A stretch of 64,000 bases of DNA from Paeniglutamicibacter terrestris (GCF_012271785.1 NZ_JAAWVT010000001.1:992001-1056000), one strand, 5' to 3'. Positions 50,102-59,667 are shown, counted from the first letter of the stretch. Notes: generated by a model from the letters alone, not told the origin. Numbers and translations: made by a program.

Positions 50102-50123
50102 CCCGTCGCCGAAGCGACGCGGG
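50102..50123. terminator. Weak hairpin between IclR and vanK genes
   Basis: CCCGTCGC (50102-50109) and GCGAC with a bulge before GGG (to 50123) form an imperfect stem between convergent genes. No T-run. Confidence 0.4.
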
Positions 50124-50175
50124 ATCCTGACATATTCGACCAGCTCCTATTGTCCATGTGTCTCGGATATGCCTC

Positions 50176-51546
50176 CTACTGACCGTGACTGCCGGTGGTT
50201 TCATGTGCGTGCATATCGGCTGAAACACCCGGAATGATGCCCTTTGGTGAGCGCATGAATCCGACGGCGATGGCCGCCACCAGCACCACAACACCCACGC
50301 CGAGATACAACTGGCCGGGCGTCCACGAGGCATCCAACAGGGAGCCGGCCGCCAGCGGGGCGAGGATCGCACCGAAGCGTCCGATGCCGATCGCCCAACC
50401 GACTCCGGTGCCGCGGGTTTGCGGAGCATAAGAAGCCGGTGCCAACGTGTACAGGCCGGCGATGCAACCGTTGATGAGCATGCCCACCACAATGCCCATG
50501 GCAAACGCGAGCGCCAGGATGCCAACGGCCGAAATGAACACCACCATGGTGATCGAGGAGAGCACAGTGAAGACGAGCAGCACCTTGCGCGCCTGCCACT
50601 TGGTGGTCAGCACCCCAAAGAGCAAGGATCCGAAGGTGCCGCCCAGGGTGAGCATGAGCCCTCCGATCACACCCTGGCTTTCGCTCATGCCCGCGGTGAC
50701 CAAAAGCTTCGGAGTCCAGCTGTTGACGAAGTAGAAGCCGAACATCGTGGCGAAAAATGCCACCCAAATCAGCGTGGTGGCGCGGCGATTGGACGGGGCG
50801 AACAGGGCAGTGAGCTGTTGTCCCTTGACGCCGCGCACCGGGGTACGACCATCCACCTCGGGCAGTAGAACCGTGTCAGCACCCAGACGAAGCTTGAGCA
50901 CTAGGGCAGCAAGTCGCTTCTCGGCACGCGGGGGCCGCTTGGTCACCAGGAAGTCAACGGATTCGGGCACCACCGCCAGCAACAGCAGGAAGGCGACGGT
51001 GGTGGTGATGCCGCCAAAGACGAAGACTGCACGCCAGCCATAGCTGGCCTGCAGCGAGACCGCTGCCATGCCTCCCAACGTGGCGCCGACGCCATAACCG
51101 GCGGTGTAGATGCTCACGGCCATACCGCGCCAGCGTTTGTTGGAGTATTCGCTGGTGATCACGTTGGTGCAGGCCAGGATGCCGCCCACGCCCAGTCCGG
51201 TGACCACTCGCCACAACCCCAGCTCGGTCACCGAGTGCGCGGTGGAGGACAGGAACATGCCCGCCGCGGCCAGCCCGGTGGTGAACAGCAGCATCGGGCG
51301 GCGCCCGAAGACATCGGCGAAGGGGGCTAGGAACAGGGATCCGGCGGCCATGCCGAGCAGTCCGGCACTGAGCAGAACACCGAGCTGGGAGCCGCTGAGC
51401 CCAAATTCGGTGGAAACCCGGTTGGCGGTGAAGGCCATGGCCAGCACGTCGAACCCGTCCAGCGCGTTGAGGAAGGTGCAGACGCCAACGACCACCCATT
51501 GGAAGGGTGACATGGGCGAGGCGTCGATGCGGTCTCTGATGTTCAT
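50176..51546 (-). CDS. vanK: Aromatic acid:H+ symporter (AAHS family MFS), vanillate/protocatechuate-type
   Basis: 456 residues, 12 helices. AAHS markers are the first helix FQWVVVGVCTFLNALDGFDVLAMAFTA with the DGFD motif and LFLAPFADVFGRRPMLL (motif A). A long charged loop follows helix 6, then RGTGVGWAIGIGRFGAILAPLAAG in the second half. Relatives (PcaK, BenK, VanK) import hydroxylated benzoates. Third gene of vanA-vanB-vanK, the order seen in Corynebacterium glutamicum. Symbol by context; GGAAG precedes ATG 51546. Confidence 0.88.
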   Translation of the reverse strand: MNIRDRIDASPMSPFQWVVVGVCTFLNALDGFDVLAMAFTANRVSTEFGLSGSQLGVLLSAGLLGMAAGSLFLAPFADVFGRRPMLLFTTGLAAAGMFLSSTAHSVTELGLWRVVTGLGVGGILACTNVITSEYSNKRWRGMAVSIYTAGYGVGATLGGMAAVSLQASYGWRAVFVFGGITTTVAFLLLLAVVPESVDFLVTKRPPRAEKRLAALVLKLRLGADTVLLPEVDGRTPVRGVKGQQLTALFAPSNRRATTLIWVAFFATMFGFYFVNSWTPKLLVTAGMSESQGVIGGLMLTLGGTFGSLLFGVLTTKWQARKVLLVFTVLSSITMVVFISAVGILALAFAMGIVVGMLINGCIAGLYTLAPASYAPQTRGTGVGWAIGIGRFGAILAPLAAGSLLDASWTPGQLYLGVGVVVLVAAIAVGFMRSPKGIIPGVSADMHAHETTGSHGQ

Positions 51547-51640
51547 GGTGTTTTTCTTCCGTTTTTTGGGCTCGACAAATCACCCTTCGAGGCCTCGGCG
51601 TGAAGCTCGCGGGGGTGAGTTGTCGCTCGGTCGATGGAGC

Positions 51641-52651
51641 CTAGTTTGGTTCGATGGTGATGATCGCGGGCCCCGTGTGCGCAGCATCGGCCTTGGCACC
51701 GGTGGCGGAGGTGACCGCGCGCGAGACGCAGCAGTTCATCTTGGTCGAGAGGCGCTGCTGGCGTTCGGAATAGAACACGTCGCGGTGGTCAATGGTTCCG
51801 GCCAGTTCAATGACCCGTACCTCGCAGAGTCCGCATTCACCCTTGCGGCAGTGGAACATCATTTCTGCCCCGGCGTCTTCGAGGGCCTCAAGCATGGAGC
51901 GGCCCTGCGGAACGGTGACCTCCAAGTTCAGCTTTGGGACGCGCACGATGAATTCTTCGGGGTCATACCAGCCGCTGTTGCCGAAGGTTTCGTAGCGCAG
52001 GTTCGGCAGATCCAGCTCGCGCTCAACCCAGCCGCGGCGCACCGCGTCCATCAGCCGGATAGGGCCACACATGTACAGCTCGGTGCCGGTATCCGCGCGG
52101 CCCACCAGCTCGGGGACCTTCAGGGAGGATCCCTCGTTATCGATGTGAACCTCAAGCCGGTCCCCGTGTAGTTTTTCCAGCTCGCCCAGATAGGCCATGG
52201 CCTCGCGGCTGCGCCCCACATAGACCAGCGTGTAGTCGGCCTTCAGTCGCTTGAGTACGACTGCCATGTTCGCGATGGCGGTAATGCCGATGCCGCCGGC
52301 CAGCAGGATGTAGCGCTGAGCACCGACGCGCAGCGGAAAGTTCTGCAGCGGCTGGGTGATTTCCAGTCGTGTTCCGGGGACGAGAGAGTGCATGAAGATC
52401 GAGCCGCCGCGCGAGAGCGGCGCCTTCATCACGCTGATCACCAGCCGAGTTCCGTCAGCAGCGGCCTCAACCACCGAGTACGAGCGCTTGACCGATTCCC
52501 CGTTAATCTGGACCATCAGGTCAATGTGGGAACCCGGTTCCGCCTTGATCGGCAGGGAAGGCTCCAGGACGATGCGGGCGATGGCCTCGGCCACCGGAAT
52601 AACCTCGATGACGGTGGCCGACTGCCAGGTTTCAATATTTGTTGCTGCCAT
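51641..52651 (-). CDS. vanB: Vanillate O-demethylase reductase component
   Basis: 336-residue class IA (phthalate dioxygenase reductase-like) protein. FMN/flavin domain with KRSYSVVEAAADGTRL, NAD domain with LLAGGIGITAIANMAVVL and LYMCGPIRLMDAV. The C-terminal plant-type [2Fe-2S] domain has CRKGECGLC and a distal Cys (MNCCVSR). It passes electrons from NADH to the Rieske oxygenase VanA encoded 46 bases upstream. Confidence 0.92.
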   Translation of the reverse strand: MAATNIETWQSATVIEVIPVAEAIARIVLEPSLPIKAEPGSHIDLMVQINGESVKRSYSVVEAAADGTRLVISVMKAPLSRGGSIFMHSLVPGTRLEITQPLQNFPLRVGAQRYILLAGGIGITAIANMAVVLKRLKADYTLVYVGRSREAMAYLGELEKLHGDRLEVHIDNEGSSLKVPELVGRADTGTELYMCGPIRLMDAVRRGWVERELDLPNLRYETFGNSGWYDPEEFIVRVPKLNLEVTVPQGRSMLEALEDAGAEMMFHCRKGECGLCEVRVIELAGTIDHRDVFYSERQQRLSTKMNCCVSRAVTSATGAKADAAHTGPAIITIEPN

Positions 52652-52697
52652 GGGGATTCTGTCCGTTTTCCTTGATTGTCCGGGGCACTAACCGCGC

Positions 52698-53792
52698 TTA
52701 GGCGGAAGGAGTCAGACGGCCCTCGGCCGCCAGCATGGATTCGAGGATGCGGCGTACCCACAGGCCTCCGGCGTCGATGTTCAGGTTGTAGAACTCGTAG
52801 TCGGGGTTGGCGTCGATGGCTGCCTGCTGGGCCATGAGCATTTCCTCGTCTTCACCGAAGACGCCGTGCACCCCGTCGCGCAGCTGGGTGGTGATCAGCT
52901 GGCTGTCCAGGGCGTAGTTACGCATGAAGGCCCAGAAGTAATGGGAGGAGCGATCGGTTTCCGGGGTGATGGTGTTCATGACGAAGCCGTTAACTCCCTG
53001 GCTGCGGTCACCCTCCGGCGCACCGGTTCCCGCCTTGGCCACGCCCACATCGATGTTGATGGTGGAGGGGGCCTCGAAGTTGATGATCTGCCAGCGGTCG
53101 ACCTTGCCCTCGAAGCCTGGGAATTTGTCCCGCATGTTCTTGAGCCAGAACGGTGGGGCGTCGATGTTGTGCATCCAGCGGGTGACCGTCACTTTGTTGC
53201 CCTCTCGGACGGTGACGAAGTCGGACTCGCTGAGCTCTTCCTGGCCGATGGTGGAGGAATGGACAAATTCCTCGTGGGTCAGGTCCATGAGGTTATCCAG
53301 CACCAGCTGGAAATTGCAGGCGGCGTGAATGGTCAACCCATCTCCTGCCCATTCATCGCTGGACATCTGGCTCATGTCCGGGATCAGGTCCGGGTCCGCC
53401 AGCGTCGGGTCACCCATCCAGATCCACACGTAGCGGTAGCGCTCCACGATGGGGAACGAAGGAACCGTGGCGGACGGATTGATGGTTTCCTGGGCAGGCA
53501 TGGAGACGCAGCGGCCTGCCGAGTTGTAGATGATGCCGTGGTAAGGGCACTGGATGGTGTCCTTCTCCAAGGTCTTTCCCATCGACAGCGGGGCCAAGCG
53601 GTGCCAACAAGCATCGGCCAGCGCCACGGCATTTCCGTCTTCGGTGCGGTAAAGAGCCACCGGGCGGTTGGCAATGCGGCGAGACATCGGTTTGCGCGTC
53701 ACCTCATGGTCCCAAGCAGCAACGTACCAAGCGTTCAGCGGGTGGGGCAGGACCTTGTTGGTGGTGGAGCTGGTCGCAGAGACGACTGTCAT
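52698..53792 (-). CDS. vanA: Vanillate O-demethylase oxygenase component (Rieske)
   Basis: 364 residues. Rieske centre: Cys62-x-His64 (ACWHRLAPLS) and Cys82-x2-His85 (QCPYHG). Mononuclear iron site in NLMDLTHEEFVHSSTIGQEE (two His). The INPSATVPSFP and CWHRLAPLS details are VanA-like. It demethylates vanillate to protocatechuate and formaldehyde, feeding the pca pathway. AAAGGA precedes ATG 53792. First gene of vanABK, divergent from the PadR regulator. Related methoxybenzoate demethylases cannot be excluded. Confidence 0.92.
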   Translation of the reverse strand: MTVVSATSSTTNKVLPHPLNAWYVAAWDHEVTRKPMSRRIANRPVALYRTEDGNAVALADACWHRLAPLSMGKTLEKDTIQCPYHGIIYNSAGRCVSMPAQETINPSATVPSFPIVERYRYVWIWMGDPTLADPDLIPDMSQMSSDEWAGDGLTIHAACNFQLVLDNLMDLTHEEFVHSSTIGQEELSESDFVTVREGNKVTVTRWMHNIDAPPFWLKNMRDKFPGFEGKVDRWQIINFEAPSTINIDVGVAKAGTGAPEGDRSQGVNGFVMNTITPETDRSSHYFWAFMRNYALDSQLITTQLRDGVHGVFGEDEEMLMAQQAAIDANPDYEFYNLNIDAGGLWVRRILESMLAAEGRLTPSA

Positions 53793-53816
53793 GGGACTTT
53801 CCTTTCGATGCGGTAG

Positions 53817-53875
53817 CTAACTACCTATCGACATAGTTAGTTGCGTTCGTTACAGACTAACTACCGATATAGTGA
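53817..53875. promoter_or_regulatory. VanR-type operators and divergent van promoters
   Basis: Inverted repeat CTAACTA (53817-53823) with TAGTTAG (53834-53840), and a second, imperfect one CTAACTA (53857-53863) with TAGTGAT. The second covers a plus-strand -10 TATAGT (53868-53873; -35 about GTTCGT at 53845-53850) for the padR gene. AACTAACTA resembles the half-site reported for the Corynebacterium VanR operator, from memory. Confidence 0.75.
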
Positions 53876-53905
53876 TTTGCAACACCTAAGTATCGGAAAG
53901 TTGCC

Positions 53906-54487
53906 ATGAGTCTTCCCAACGCATTACTGGCCCTGCTCGTTGTCGAGCCCATGACCGGATACGACCTGCACAAGAAATTCGAGTCCTCAGTTGGGCATGT
54001 CTGGCATGCCCCCGATTCGCAGATCTATCCGGCTCTCAAGCGCATGGAGGCCAACGGGTTACTTGAGGGCGAAGACATCCCCTGGGGACCGCGCGGCACC
54101 AAGCGCCAATATCACGTCACTGCTGCCGGCCGGGAGGCGTTCACGTCTTGGATGAACACCCCACTGGAATATGCACGCACCCGCGACCCCGCCCACCTCA
54201 AGGCGGCCTACCTAGAATGGGCTGAACCCGAAGCCGCCCGCGAACAGCTACGGGCACACATCGACCACCACGCAGGACTGCTCGAACAATGGCGGGAGAC
54301 AGTGAAAGAAATCGAGGACGGCACCAGCACCATGCTCAATCGCCGGCTGGCCCACACTTCGGCAGCGGACCAAGAAAAAACCCGCGCGTACAAGCTCTTC
54401 ACCTATGAGGGCCTTATGTCCCAGGCCGAAGCCGAAATCGCTTGGGCCAAGCGCGGACTCACCCTGATTGACCGACTCAACGACTGA
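53906..54487 (+). CDS. vanR: PadR-family regulator (VanR-like) of vanABK
   Basis: 193 residues. The PadR winged HTH (about 1-80) reads NALLALLVVEPMTGYDLHKKFESSVGHVWHAPDSQIYPALKRMEANGLLEGE and KRQYHVTAAGREAF. The C-terminal helical dimer domain (PAHLKAAYLEWAEPEAAREQLRAHI) is of the Vir/PadR_C2 type. Divergent from vanA with shared palindromes, as VanR is in C. glutamicum, where the ligand is vanillate. A good terminator follows. Confidence 0.88.
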   Translation: MSLPNALLALLVVEPMTGYDLHKKFESSVGHVWHAPDSQIYPALKRMEANGLLEGEDIPWGPRGTKRQYHVTAAGREAFTSWMNTPLEYARTRDPAHLKAAYLEWAEPEAAREQLRAHIDHHAGLLEQWRETVKEIEDGTSTMLNRRLAHTSAADQEKTRAYKLFTYEGLMSQAEAEIAWAKRGLTLIDRLND

Positions 54488-54535
54488 AACCAGGCAGGAG
54501 CCGCGCTCCTCGCATTAAGCGCCAAAGACGCTGCC

Positions 54536-54570
54536 TGCCCGACATGCCCGGGTGAACGGGATGTCGGGCA
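54536..54570. terminator. Bidirectional terminator between vanR and ABC ATPase genes
   Basis: A perfect 10-bp stem, TGCCCGACAT (54536-54545) with ATGTCGGGCA (54561-54570), plus an inner CCCG/CGGG pairing in the loop, between convergent genes. Confidence 0.8.
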
Positions 54571-54601
54571 AACAGCGCCCCACCGGGAATTGCGTTTCTT
54601 G

Positions 54602-55465
54602 CTATTTGGCGACCATGGTGATGGCTTCTTCGGGGCGGTGCCCCTGCTTCGCCTTCTGAATCTCCGCATACACATGGTGCCGCAACTCGGTGAAGCGCGG
54701 CAACGACCGAGTCTCCAACTGATCACGCTCGGCCGGCAGATCAATCAAGATGTCCTCCTGCACAATCGTCGGCGAGGAAGACAGAATGATCACCCGCTCC
54801 CCCAAATAAATCGACTCGTCGATGTCGTGGGTGACAAACAGGACCGTCACGCCCAGCTTCTTCCACACGCTGCGGATCAAGTCCTCGAGGTCCGCACGAG
54901 TCTGCGCATCAACCGCGGCGAAGGGCTCATCCATCAGCAACACCTCTGGCTGGTACGCCACCGCCCGAGCAATCGCCACACGCTGCTGCATACCACCGGA
55001 AAGCTGCCACGGATAAGACTTGGGCACGTGCGCCAAGCCCACGGCCTCGAGCGCCTCCTGCACTAAACGCTTGCGTTCCTCCTTGGGAACCCCCGCATTC
55101 TTCAACGGCAACTCCACATTCTCCGCCACCCGCAACCACGGGAAGAGCGAGCGCCCATATTCCTGGAACACCACCGCCATCTTCTTCGGAGGACCAGTGA
55201 TGACCTGCCCGTCAAGGCGCACCTCTCCGGAGGTGGAATTCAGCAGCCCGGCAATGCACTTGAGCAGCGTCGTCTTGCCCGAACCGGAGGGCCCGACCAA
55301 ACACACCAACTCGCCACGACCCAAATCGAAGGTCAGGTTACGCACCGCCTCAATGTCACCGGCATCCGTGTGATAAACCTTCTTCAAGTTCCGCACCGAA
55401 AGCAAGGCCTCACCCTCGGGCAAGGTACGCCCACCAGCATGGGACGTGGGGTTGTTAGACAGCAT
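54602..55465 (-). CDS. ABC importer ATPase (SsuB/TauB/NrtD type)
   Basis: 287 residues. Walker A GPSGSGKTTLLKCI (about residue 50), Q-loop FQEYGRSLFPWL, signature LSGGMQQRVAIARA (about 145), Walker B VLLMDEPFAAVD and switch His in LFVTHDIDESIYLGERV. GAGG six bases before ATG 55465 decides that start over a TTG six bases earlier. It overlaps the upstream permease gene and is last of the minus-strand cluster. Energises the NMT1-type importer. Confidence 0.92.
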   Translation of the reverse strand: MLSNNPTSHAGGRTLPEGEALLSVRNLKKVYHTDAGDIEAVRNLTFDLGRGELVCLVGPSGSGKTTLLKCIAGLLNSTSGEVRLDGQVITGPPKKMAVVFQEYGRSLFPWLRVAENVELPLKNAGVPKEERKRLVQEALEAVGLAHVPKSYPWQLSGGMQQRVAIARAVAYQPEVLLMDEPFAAVDAQTRADLEDLIRSVWKKLGVTVLFVTHDIDESIYLGERVIILSSSPTIVQEDILIDLPAERDQLETRSLPRFTELRHHVYAEIQKAKQGHRPEEAITMVAK

Positions 55466-56228
55466 TTTCAACCTCTTTCAGGCCGTGGTACCAACGCAAC
55501 ACGCGCCGCTCAACCGCTTGGAAAATAAAGGACAAGGCCACACCGATCAAACCGAGGACCACGATGCCGGACCACATTTCGGGGACCGCGAAGGACCGCT
55601 GGAACTGCACAATCGTGAAGCCCAGCCCGGAGGACGAGGCAAACATCTCGGAGATGACCATCAGGATCAACCCAATCGACAACGCCTGGCGCACACCGGC
55701 CATGATCGTCGGGGTCGCCGAGGGCAGGATCTGATAACGGATCCGAGCAAACCCAGAGATCCCATAAGAACGAGAGGTCTCATTCTGCACCGGGTCAATG
55801 GAACGCACACCCTCGATGGTGTTCAACAGCACCGGCCAGATGCAGCCGGAAATAATCACGGCGATCTTCATCCCGTCGTTGATGCCCACCAAAAGCATCA
55901 ACACCGGAACCAACACCGGAGGCGGCAACGCCCGGAAGAACTCGAACACCGGCTCAGTCACCGCACGCATGGTGCGGTTCAAACCCACCGCCAACCCTAA
56001 GACAATGCCCAGTACAATCGCGGCGAGCACACCAACAACCAACCGCATGATGCTGGGCAACACATCGGTGATCAGTCGTTCACCGATCCACGTCTCCACA
56101 AACGTCGTCAACAGCTTGGCCGGCGTAGGAACAAAGAAGTTCGGGGCACCGGAGGTGGCCAGCCACCACCAGAGCAACAAAATAATCGGCAAGCCCAGAA
56201 GGAAACCAACAGATTTCAGGGTTTTCAT
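55455..56228 (-). CDS. ABC importer permease 2 (SsuC/TauC type)
   Basis: 257 residues, about six helices, with the BPD_transp_1 EAA-type loop in RSYGISGFARIRYQILPSATPTIMAGVRQALS (about 150-180). It starts MKTLKSVGFLLGLPIILLLWW and overlaps permease 1 by 4 bases (ATGA). Forms a heteromeric channel with permease 1, a little unusual because SsuC/TauC systems commonly use one permease gene. Confidence 0.9.
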   Translation of the reverse strand: MKTLKSVGFLLGLPIILLLWWWLATSGAPNFFVPTPAKLLTTFVETWIGERLITDVLPSIMRLVVGVLAAIVLGIVLGLAVGLNRTMRAVTEPVFEFFRALPPPVLVPVLMLLVGINDGMKIAVIISGCIWPVLLNTIEGVRSIDPVQNETSRSYGISGFARIRYQILPSATPTIMAGVRQALSIGLILMVISEMFASSSGLGFTIVQFQRSFAVPEMWSGIVVLGLIGVALSFIFQAVERRVLRWYHGLKEVENAV

Positions 56229-57067
56229 ACCGTCGCCTCCCCGCGAACCGACGGATGCCAGGACAGCACCCGCTTCTCAACAATGCGCGTCACGGCATTG
56301 ATACCAACACCCAAGAATCCGGTCGCCAAGATCAACGCATACATCCCGGAAATCGCGCCACCGGACTGCGCCAAAGCGATCTCCTTACCTAATCCCGGAG
56401 AACCAATCAGCAGTTCCGCGGTGATCGCCAAGATCAACGCCACCGAGGCGGCCAGTCGGATACCGGTCATCAAATACGGCAGCATCGTGGGGAACACGAC
56501 ATCGCGCACCCGCTGCACATAGGAGAACCCGTAGGAGCGGGCCGTCTGCATCGCCACGTTATCCACGTCCGCCACCCCGTAGAGCACCTGGATCAACACC
56601 TGCCAGAAGCAGGCATACACGATCAGCAGCAGCGAAGACTCGAGCTTGATGCCAAAGAGCAGCACCGCCAGCGGGATCAACGCGACCGAGGGAATCGGAC
56701 GCAAGAACTCGATGCTCGAGTTCGTCAAATGGCGCAAGAAGGGCGACATCCCAATGACCAGACCCAGCACCAACGCAGCAACCACGGCAATGACCAAACC
56801 AATGAGCCACGCCAGCATGGTGTCCCAGACCGCGACCCAAAACGCGGTGAGGCCCAAGTCGAGAATCAACGCTGCGATGACTTCGGAGGCCGGTGGCAGG
56901 TACTTCGCCTGCACCAGACCAACGACCGGCATGAGCTCCCACAGTCCCAGGAACACCACGATGCCAATCAAACCCAACACCCACTTCGGCCATCCCTTGG
57001 ACGCCGGCCGGCTCGCCTTGGCCTTCACCGAGGCGCGCGTGACTCCTCCAGTAGCTTGAGTGGTCAT
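56225..57067 (-). CDS. ABC importer permease 1 (SsuC/TauC type)
   Basis: 280 residues with a basic N-terminus (ASVKAKASRPASKGWPKW) and six helices. EAA-type loop: TARSYGFSYVQRVRDVVFPTMLPYLMTGIRLAAS. Overlaps the binding-protein stop by 4 bases. Together with permease 2 it makes the channel of the importer in the phenylpropanoid-type cluster. Confidence 0.9.
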   Translation of the reverse strand: MTTQATGGVTRASVKAKASRPASKGWPKWVLGLIGIVVFLGLWELMPVVGLVQAKYLPPASEVIAALILDLGLTAFWVAVWDTMLAWLIGLVIAVVAALVLGLVIGMSPFLRHLTNSSIEFLRPIPSVALIPLAVLLFGIKLESSLLLIVYACFWQVLIQVLYGVADVDNVAMQTARSYGFSYVQRVRDVVFPTMLPYLMTGIRLAASVALILAITAELLIGSPGLGKEIALAQSGGAISGMYALILATGFLGVGINAVTRIVEKRVLSWHPSVRGEATV

Positions 57068-58044
57068 GGCAGCAGAGCTTCGAGGTCAACGGGTTTGGTG
57101 ATCGCACCGAACTCCTGGGCTGCGTCACCGAGCTTCTGAGCGGCTTCGGTGTTGATGTCCACGCGGTAGCGCGGCAGCACGATCTTGGCCCGGGTATCCG
57201 CTTCGATCTTCGTATAGGTGCCCACGATGTCGCGAACTTCCTGCGGGTTCTCGTTAGCGTATTCCAGCGACTTGTTCATGGCACGCTGGAACTTGGCTGT
57301 CAGCTCGGGCTCGGCGGCGACCTTTGCCGAAGTGGTGAAGTAGCCGGCGATATCGAGCTCCGGATCAAAATCGGAGAAGTTGTTGCTGACGACGCGGGCA
57401 CCGTCGCCCTTCGCCTGAACCAAGAAGGGGTCAAGGATCCAGGCAGCATCAACGATTCCCTTTTCCAGGGCCGCAGGTGCCTCCGGGAATGGCACCTCAA
57501 CAAAGTTGACGGTGCTCGCATCCCCGCCATCGTCCTTGACGACCTGAGAAACGGTAATGTCACCGATGTTGGAGAGGTTATTGACCGAGACCTTCTTACC
57601 GGCCAGGTCCTTCGGAGACTTGATCGGTGAGTCCTTGGAGACGACCACGGCTCCGAAGTCCCCGTCTTTGTTCCCCGAGGTGGTGACGCCGTTGGCGACA
57701 ACCTTCATGCTCAGGCCCTTATCGTTGGCGACCATGAGTGAGACGTAGTTGGAGAAGGCGAAATCGTAGCTGCCGGATTGAATTCCCGGGACGATGGCCG
57801 AGCCGCCGGTGGCGGTCTGAATGTCTAGGTCCAGCCCCTCGTCCTTGAAGAAGCCCTTGGAGTCACCCAGGAAGATCGGCGCGGTATCCACGATCGGGAT
57901 GACGCCCACCGTGATCTTTTCTAGGCCCGCGGCACCTGATGCCCCTGCGGAATCAGCGGCCCCACCGCTGGGCGAGCCCGAGCCGCAGGCGCTCAACGCG
58001 AAAATTCCCAATGCTGCCACTGCGAGTGTGAGTTTATTCTTCAT
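57064..58044 (-). CDS. NMT1/SsuA-type substrate-binding lipoprotein A
   Basis: 326 residues. Signal peptide with lipobox LSAC (about Cys20), then a Ser/Gly-rich linker. The mature domain has KITVGVIPIVDTAPIFLGDSKGFF, the usual start of NMT1/SsuA binding proteins, and SPKDLAGKKVSVNNLSNIGDITV. It is coupled to permease 1. The ligand is unknown; by context an aromatic or related carboxylic acid. A second, divergent protein of the same family (59668-60666) is in the cluster. Confidence 0.9.
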   Translation of the reverse strand: MKNKLTLAVAALGIFALSACGSGSPSGGAADSAGASGAAGLEKITVGVIPIVDTAPIFLGDSKGFFKDEGLDLDIQTATGGSAIVPGIQSGSYDFAFSNYVSLMVANDKGLSMKVVANGVTTSGNKDGDFGAVVVSKDSPIKSPKDLAGKKVSVNNLSNIGDITVSQVVKDDGGDASTVNFVEVPFPEAPAALEKGIVDAAWILDPFLVQAKGDGARVVSNNFSDFDPELDIAGYFTTSAKVAAEPELTAKFQRAMNKSLEYANENPQEVRDIVGTYTKIEADTRAKIVLPRYRVDINTEAAQKLGDAAQEFGAITKPVDLEALLP

Positions 58045-58059
58045 GAGGTTTCGGTGTCC

Positions 58060-59604
58060 TTAAGGGATATGTGCCGACGGTGTGGATCCGCCGAAGGTCT
58101 TGCGCAGATCGGTCTTACGGATCTTGCCGCTAGCGGTGCGTGGGAAGTCGTCGGTGAGCACCACCGTGCGGGGAATCTTGTATCTAGCCAGGCGTCCGTC
58201 CAGATGTTCCTGGATTTCCTTTTCGGTGATGTCCTTACCTTCCATTGGGACCACAATGGCCCGCGGTACCTCACCCCATTTCTCGTCCGGGACACCGATA
58301 ACTGCCACCGATGCCACCCCGTCGAGCTCCATGATGGCCTGCTCCACCTCGGCCGGATAGATGTTTTCCCCGCCCGAAATGATCATGTCCTTGAGCCTGT
58401 CGGAAATGAAGAGGAAGCCTTCGGCATCAAGGTGCCCCATGTCCCCGGAGCGGAACCAGTGTCCGTCGATGAAGGCCGCCTCGCTGGCCTCCGGAAGTTT
58501 CCAATATTCCTTGATGACGTTGGGGCCCGAGATCAGGATCTCGCCGGTTTCGCCGACCGGCTGTTCGGCCCCCGAGGGATCAACGATCATCACGTCGGTA
58601 AAGAAGTGCGCGAGTCCGGCCGAACCTGCCTTGGATCGGGAACGTTCGGCCTGCAGCGAGGTGGCACCAGGGGCGGTTTCGGTCAGTCCGTAGCCGCCCG
58701 AGAACCCCAGTCCGCGCTGCTCGTACGCCTCGAGCACGCGCAGCGGGACAGCGGACCCGCCACAGGTCAGCATACGCAGCGAGGAAATGTCAGTAGTGGC
58801 CCAAGCCGGGTGTTCGGCCAGCATCTGGTAGGTGGTGGGAACCCCGGAGAGCGAGGTGATCGAATGGCGTTCGATCGCCCCGAGCACCGCGGAGGGCTCG
58901 AACCTGTCCTGAAGCACCAGGGTCCCGCCCTTGAGCAAGGTCGGGAGCGCGCCCATGCCTAGCGAGGCGACATGGAACATCGGCGCGATCAGCAGGGCCT
59001 TCGCATCGCTGGTCACGTCGTAGTCGACCAGCACATTGAGCGAATTCCAGGTCATGTTCCCGTGCGTCAGCACCGCACCCTTAGGCCTGCCGGTGGTTCC
59101 AGAGGTGTACAGGATGATGGCGGGGTCTTCGTGGTCGACCGAAACGTCCAGATATTCGGCATCCGCTCCCGTCAGGGCGCGTTCATAAGCCGAGTCGACA
59201 CCCGGTGTGTCGTCGAGCACCAGATGGTGCTCGACGGAGCTTTCACCCTTGGCGGCCTGGGCCACGTCATCAAGTGAGACCGGGTTAATCAGCACGGTAC
59301 TACCGGAGTCAACCAGAGCATAGTTCAGTTCCCGCGGTGTCAGCCGGGTGTTCAGCGGAACGAAGATGGCACCAATGCCTCCACAGGCAAAGAGCGTTTC
59401 GAGGAAGGCGGAGTGGTTGTTGCCCAGGTAGGCCACACGGCTTCCCTTTTGCACATTCAATGCGCGCAGTGCGTTGGCCAACTTGTTGATGCGGGTCGCC
59501 AACTGCGCATAGCTGAGGGATAACTCGCCCTCAATGATGGCCGCGCGGTCCTGCGACTTGATGCGTCGCTTGTGGATCCAACCACCGAGCCCTTGGTTAT
59601 GCAT
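58060..59604 (-). CDS. AMP-forming acyl-CoA ligase; candidate phenylpropanoid-CoA ligase
   Basis: 514 residues of the ANL superfamily. P-loop YTSGTTGRPKGAVLTHGN (about residue 166), GYGLTETAPG (about 308), hinge SDRLKDMIISGGENIYPAEVE, C-terminal lysine in RTASGKIRKTD (about 500). ATG 59604 has GGAAAGG five bases upstream. It activates a carboxylic acid to its CoA thioester. In phd/cou clusters a ligase of this kind starts hydroxycinnamate side-chain degradation. Here it lies between two binding-protein genes on the same strand. Substrate by context only. Confidence 0.88.
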   Translation of the reverse strand: MHNQGLGGWIHKRRIKSQDRAAIIEGELSLSYAQLATRINKLANALRALNVQKGSRVAYLGNNHSAFLETLFACGGIGAIFVPLNTRLTPRELNYALVDSGSTVLINPVSLDDVAQAAKGESSVEHHLVLDDTPGVDSAYERALTGADAEYLDVSVDHEDPAIILYTSGTTGRPKGAVLTHGNMTWNSLNVLVDYDVTSDAKALLIAPMFHVASLGMGALPTLLKGGTLVLQDRFEPSAVLGAIERHSITSLSGVPTTYQMLAEHPAWATTDISSLRMLTCGGSAVPLRVLEAYEQRGLGFSGGYGLTETAPGATSLQAERSRSKAGSAGLAHFFTDVMIVDPSGAEQPVGETGEILISGPNVIKEYWKLPEASEAAFIDGHWFRSGDMGHLDAEGFLFISDRLKDMIISGGENIYPAEVEQAIMELDGVASVAVIGVPDEKWGEVPRAIVVPMEGKDITEKEIQEHLDGRLARYKIPRTVVLTDDFPRTASGKIRKTDLRKTFGGSTPSAHIP

Positions 59605-59667
59605 GGGTACCTTTCCCGTGTGCCGGCCGGGCGGCCGGCACACCTGCTTCGTACATTGTTCTAGGGA

